A stretch of DNA of 64,000 nt from assembly GCA_024220505.1 (NCBI GenBank), contig JAKZZE010000011.1:1674001-1738000 (forward strand). The letters are read 5' to 3'. The DNA is from Rhizopus arrhizus. Its lineage: Eukaryota; Mucoromycota; Mucoromycetes; Mucorales; Rhizopodaceae. Of the stretch, positions 63,547-64,000 are shown piece by piece; positions within the stretch are counted from its first letter, which is position 1; each line of letters begins with the position of its first letter. A model generated the notes under the pieces. It ran no database searches. It was given only the letters and a program-made list of their open reading frames with translations, and had not been told where the DNA came from. The translations under genes were made by a program, and so were the position numbers.

Positions 63547-64000
63547 TGTTAAGGATACATAAGATTATAGTCACTTTATTTTAGTAAAAGGAATCGGATA
63601 TGATCCTAAATAGTATGCTGACATAACTTGGAATCATTTATAACATTATTCCCAACACAGATCAATAGAATACTTTGATTAGATTTTTATATTAAGCTTT
63701 ATTCATATTAACTTCACATAGTCAAATAAGATGACATGGTTGTAATGTAGTTTATTAATAATATGAGCATGTTGAATAAGGAATGACGATTACTTACCGG
63801 ATCATCATTAGTCATGAAAACATTTATCCTGACTGAGATATTATTGTTAACAATGATATCCAATCACGGAACTAAGGATCTTTATATCCATTCGTACCGT
63901 CTCCTTAAATAGTTATATCTGAAACCATCCCAATAGCATAATTGACAATACAAGCTAGGAACAGGCTAAACTAATAATTAGAAATAGTAATCATCTATTC
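63547..64000. mobile_element. LTR (TGTTAAGG family), copy 3, cut by window end
   Basis: The first 454 bp match the solo LTRs at 21474 and 60143. It may be a solo LTR or the 5' LTR of a full element beyond the window. Confidence 0.88.

Overview
The window looks like a transposon-dense chromosome region of an early-diverging fungus, most likely Mucoromycotina (Mucor/Rhizopus relatives). The DNA is AT-rich, with short (about 45-60 bp) GT-AG introns, many Tc1/mariner elements, chromodomain Ty3/gypsy elements, and two-ORF LINEs resembling the LINE1-like elements described around centromeres in that group. The assignment is inferred from gene and repeat style only.

1-27577 is a head-to-tail array: a LINE 3' end, a SINE, LINE A, a second SINE, LINE B, LINE C and the start of LINE D, abutting without intervening DNA. 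Every LINE and SINE ends in the same tail (..GAGCTAAGCGACC), and the SINEs share about 75 bp of tail with the LINEs, so they are probably mobilised by them. LINE A is complete apart from a 2.69-kb ORF-less element with CACTG termini in its 3' UTR. LINE B is split by a Tc1 complex (two inverted 1.63-kb copies, a 217-bp MITE-like unit and a DD34E transposase) and by a DD37E element. LINE C has a solo LTR in ORF1 but an intact ORF2. LINE D is a chimera with two ORF1 starts.

27578-29690 holds AT-rich LTR-type relics. 30206-42225 is the only host-gene island: a nicotianamine-synthase-like gene, a DFN-motif AGC kinase (YANK/STK32-like), an ATP10-like mitochondrial assembly factor, a TMF1/Sgm1-like golgin, an unidentified spliced gene and a small ORF. 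An older LINE relic sits at 34830-35330. The genes show no operon-like or pathway link.

44126-64000 returns to mobile DNA, here as nested insertions. An old LTR repeat (45250-58860) is split by a solo LTR, which is split by Ty3/gypsy element G1. G1 is split by another solo LTR and by a nearly pristine Ty3/gypsy element G2 (51292-57497, 1685-aa gag-pol with chromodomain). Target duplications and restored reading frames support the order. Further right are a third copy of the 1.63-kb Tc1 family (itself hit by a solo LTR and inserted in a LINE endonuclease relic), a DD35E Tc1 with one nonsense codon, and an LTR running off the window end. No rRNA, CRISPR or functional tRNA gene was found; the tRNA-like sequences are SINE heads.
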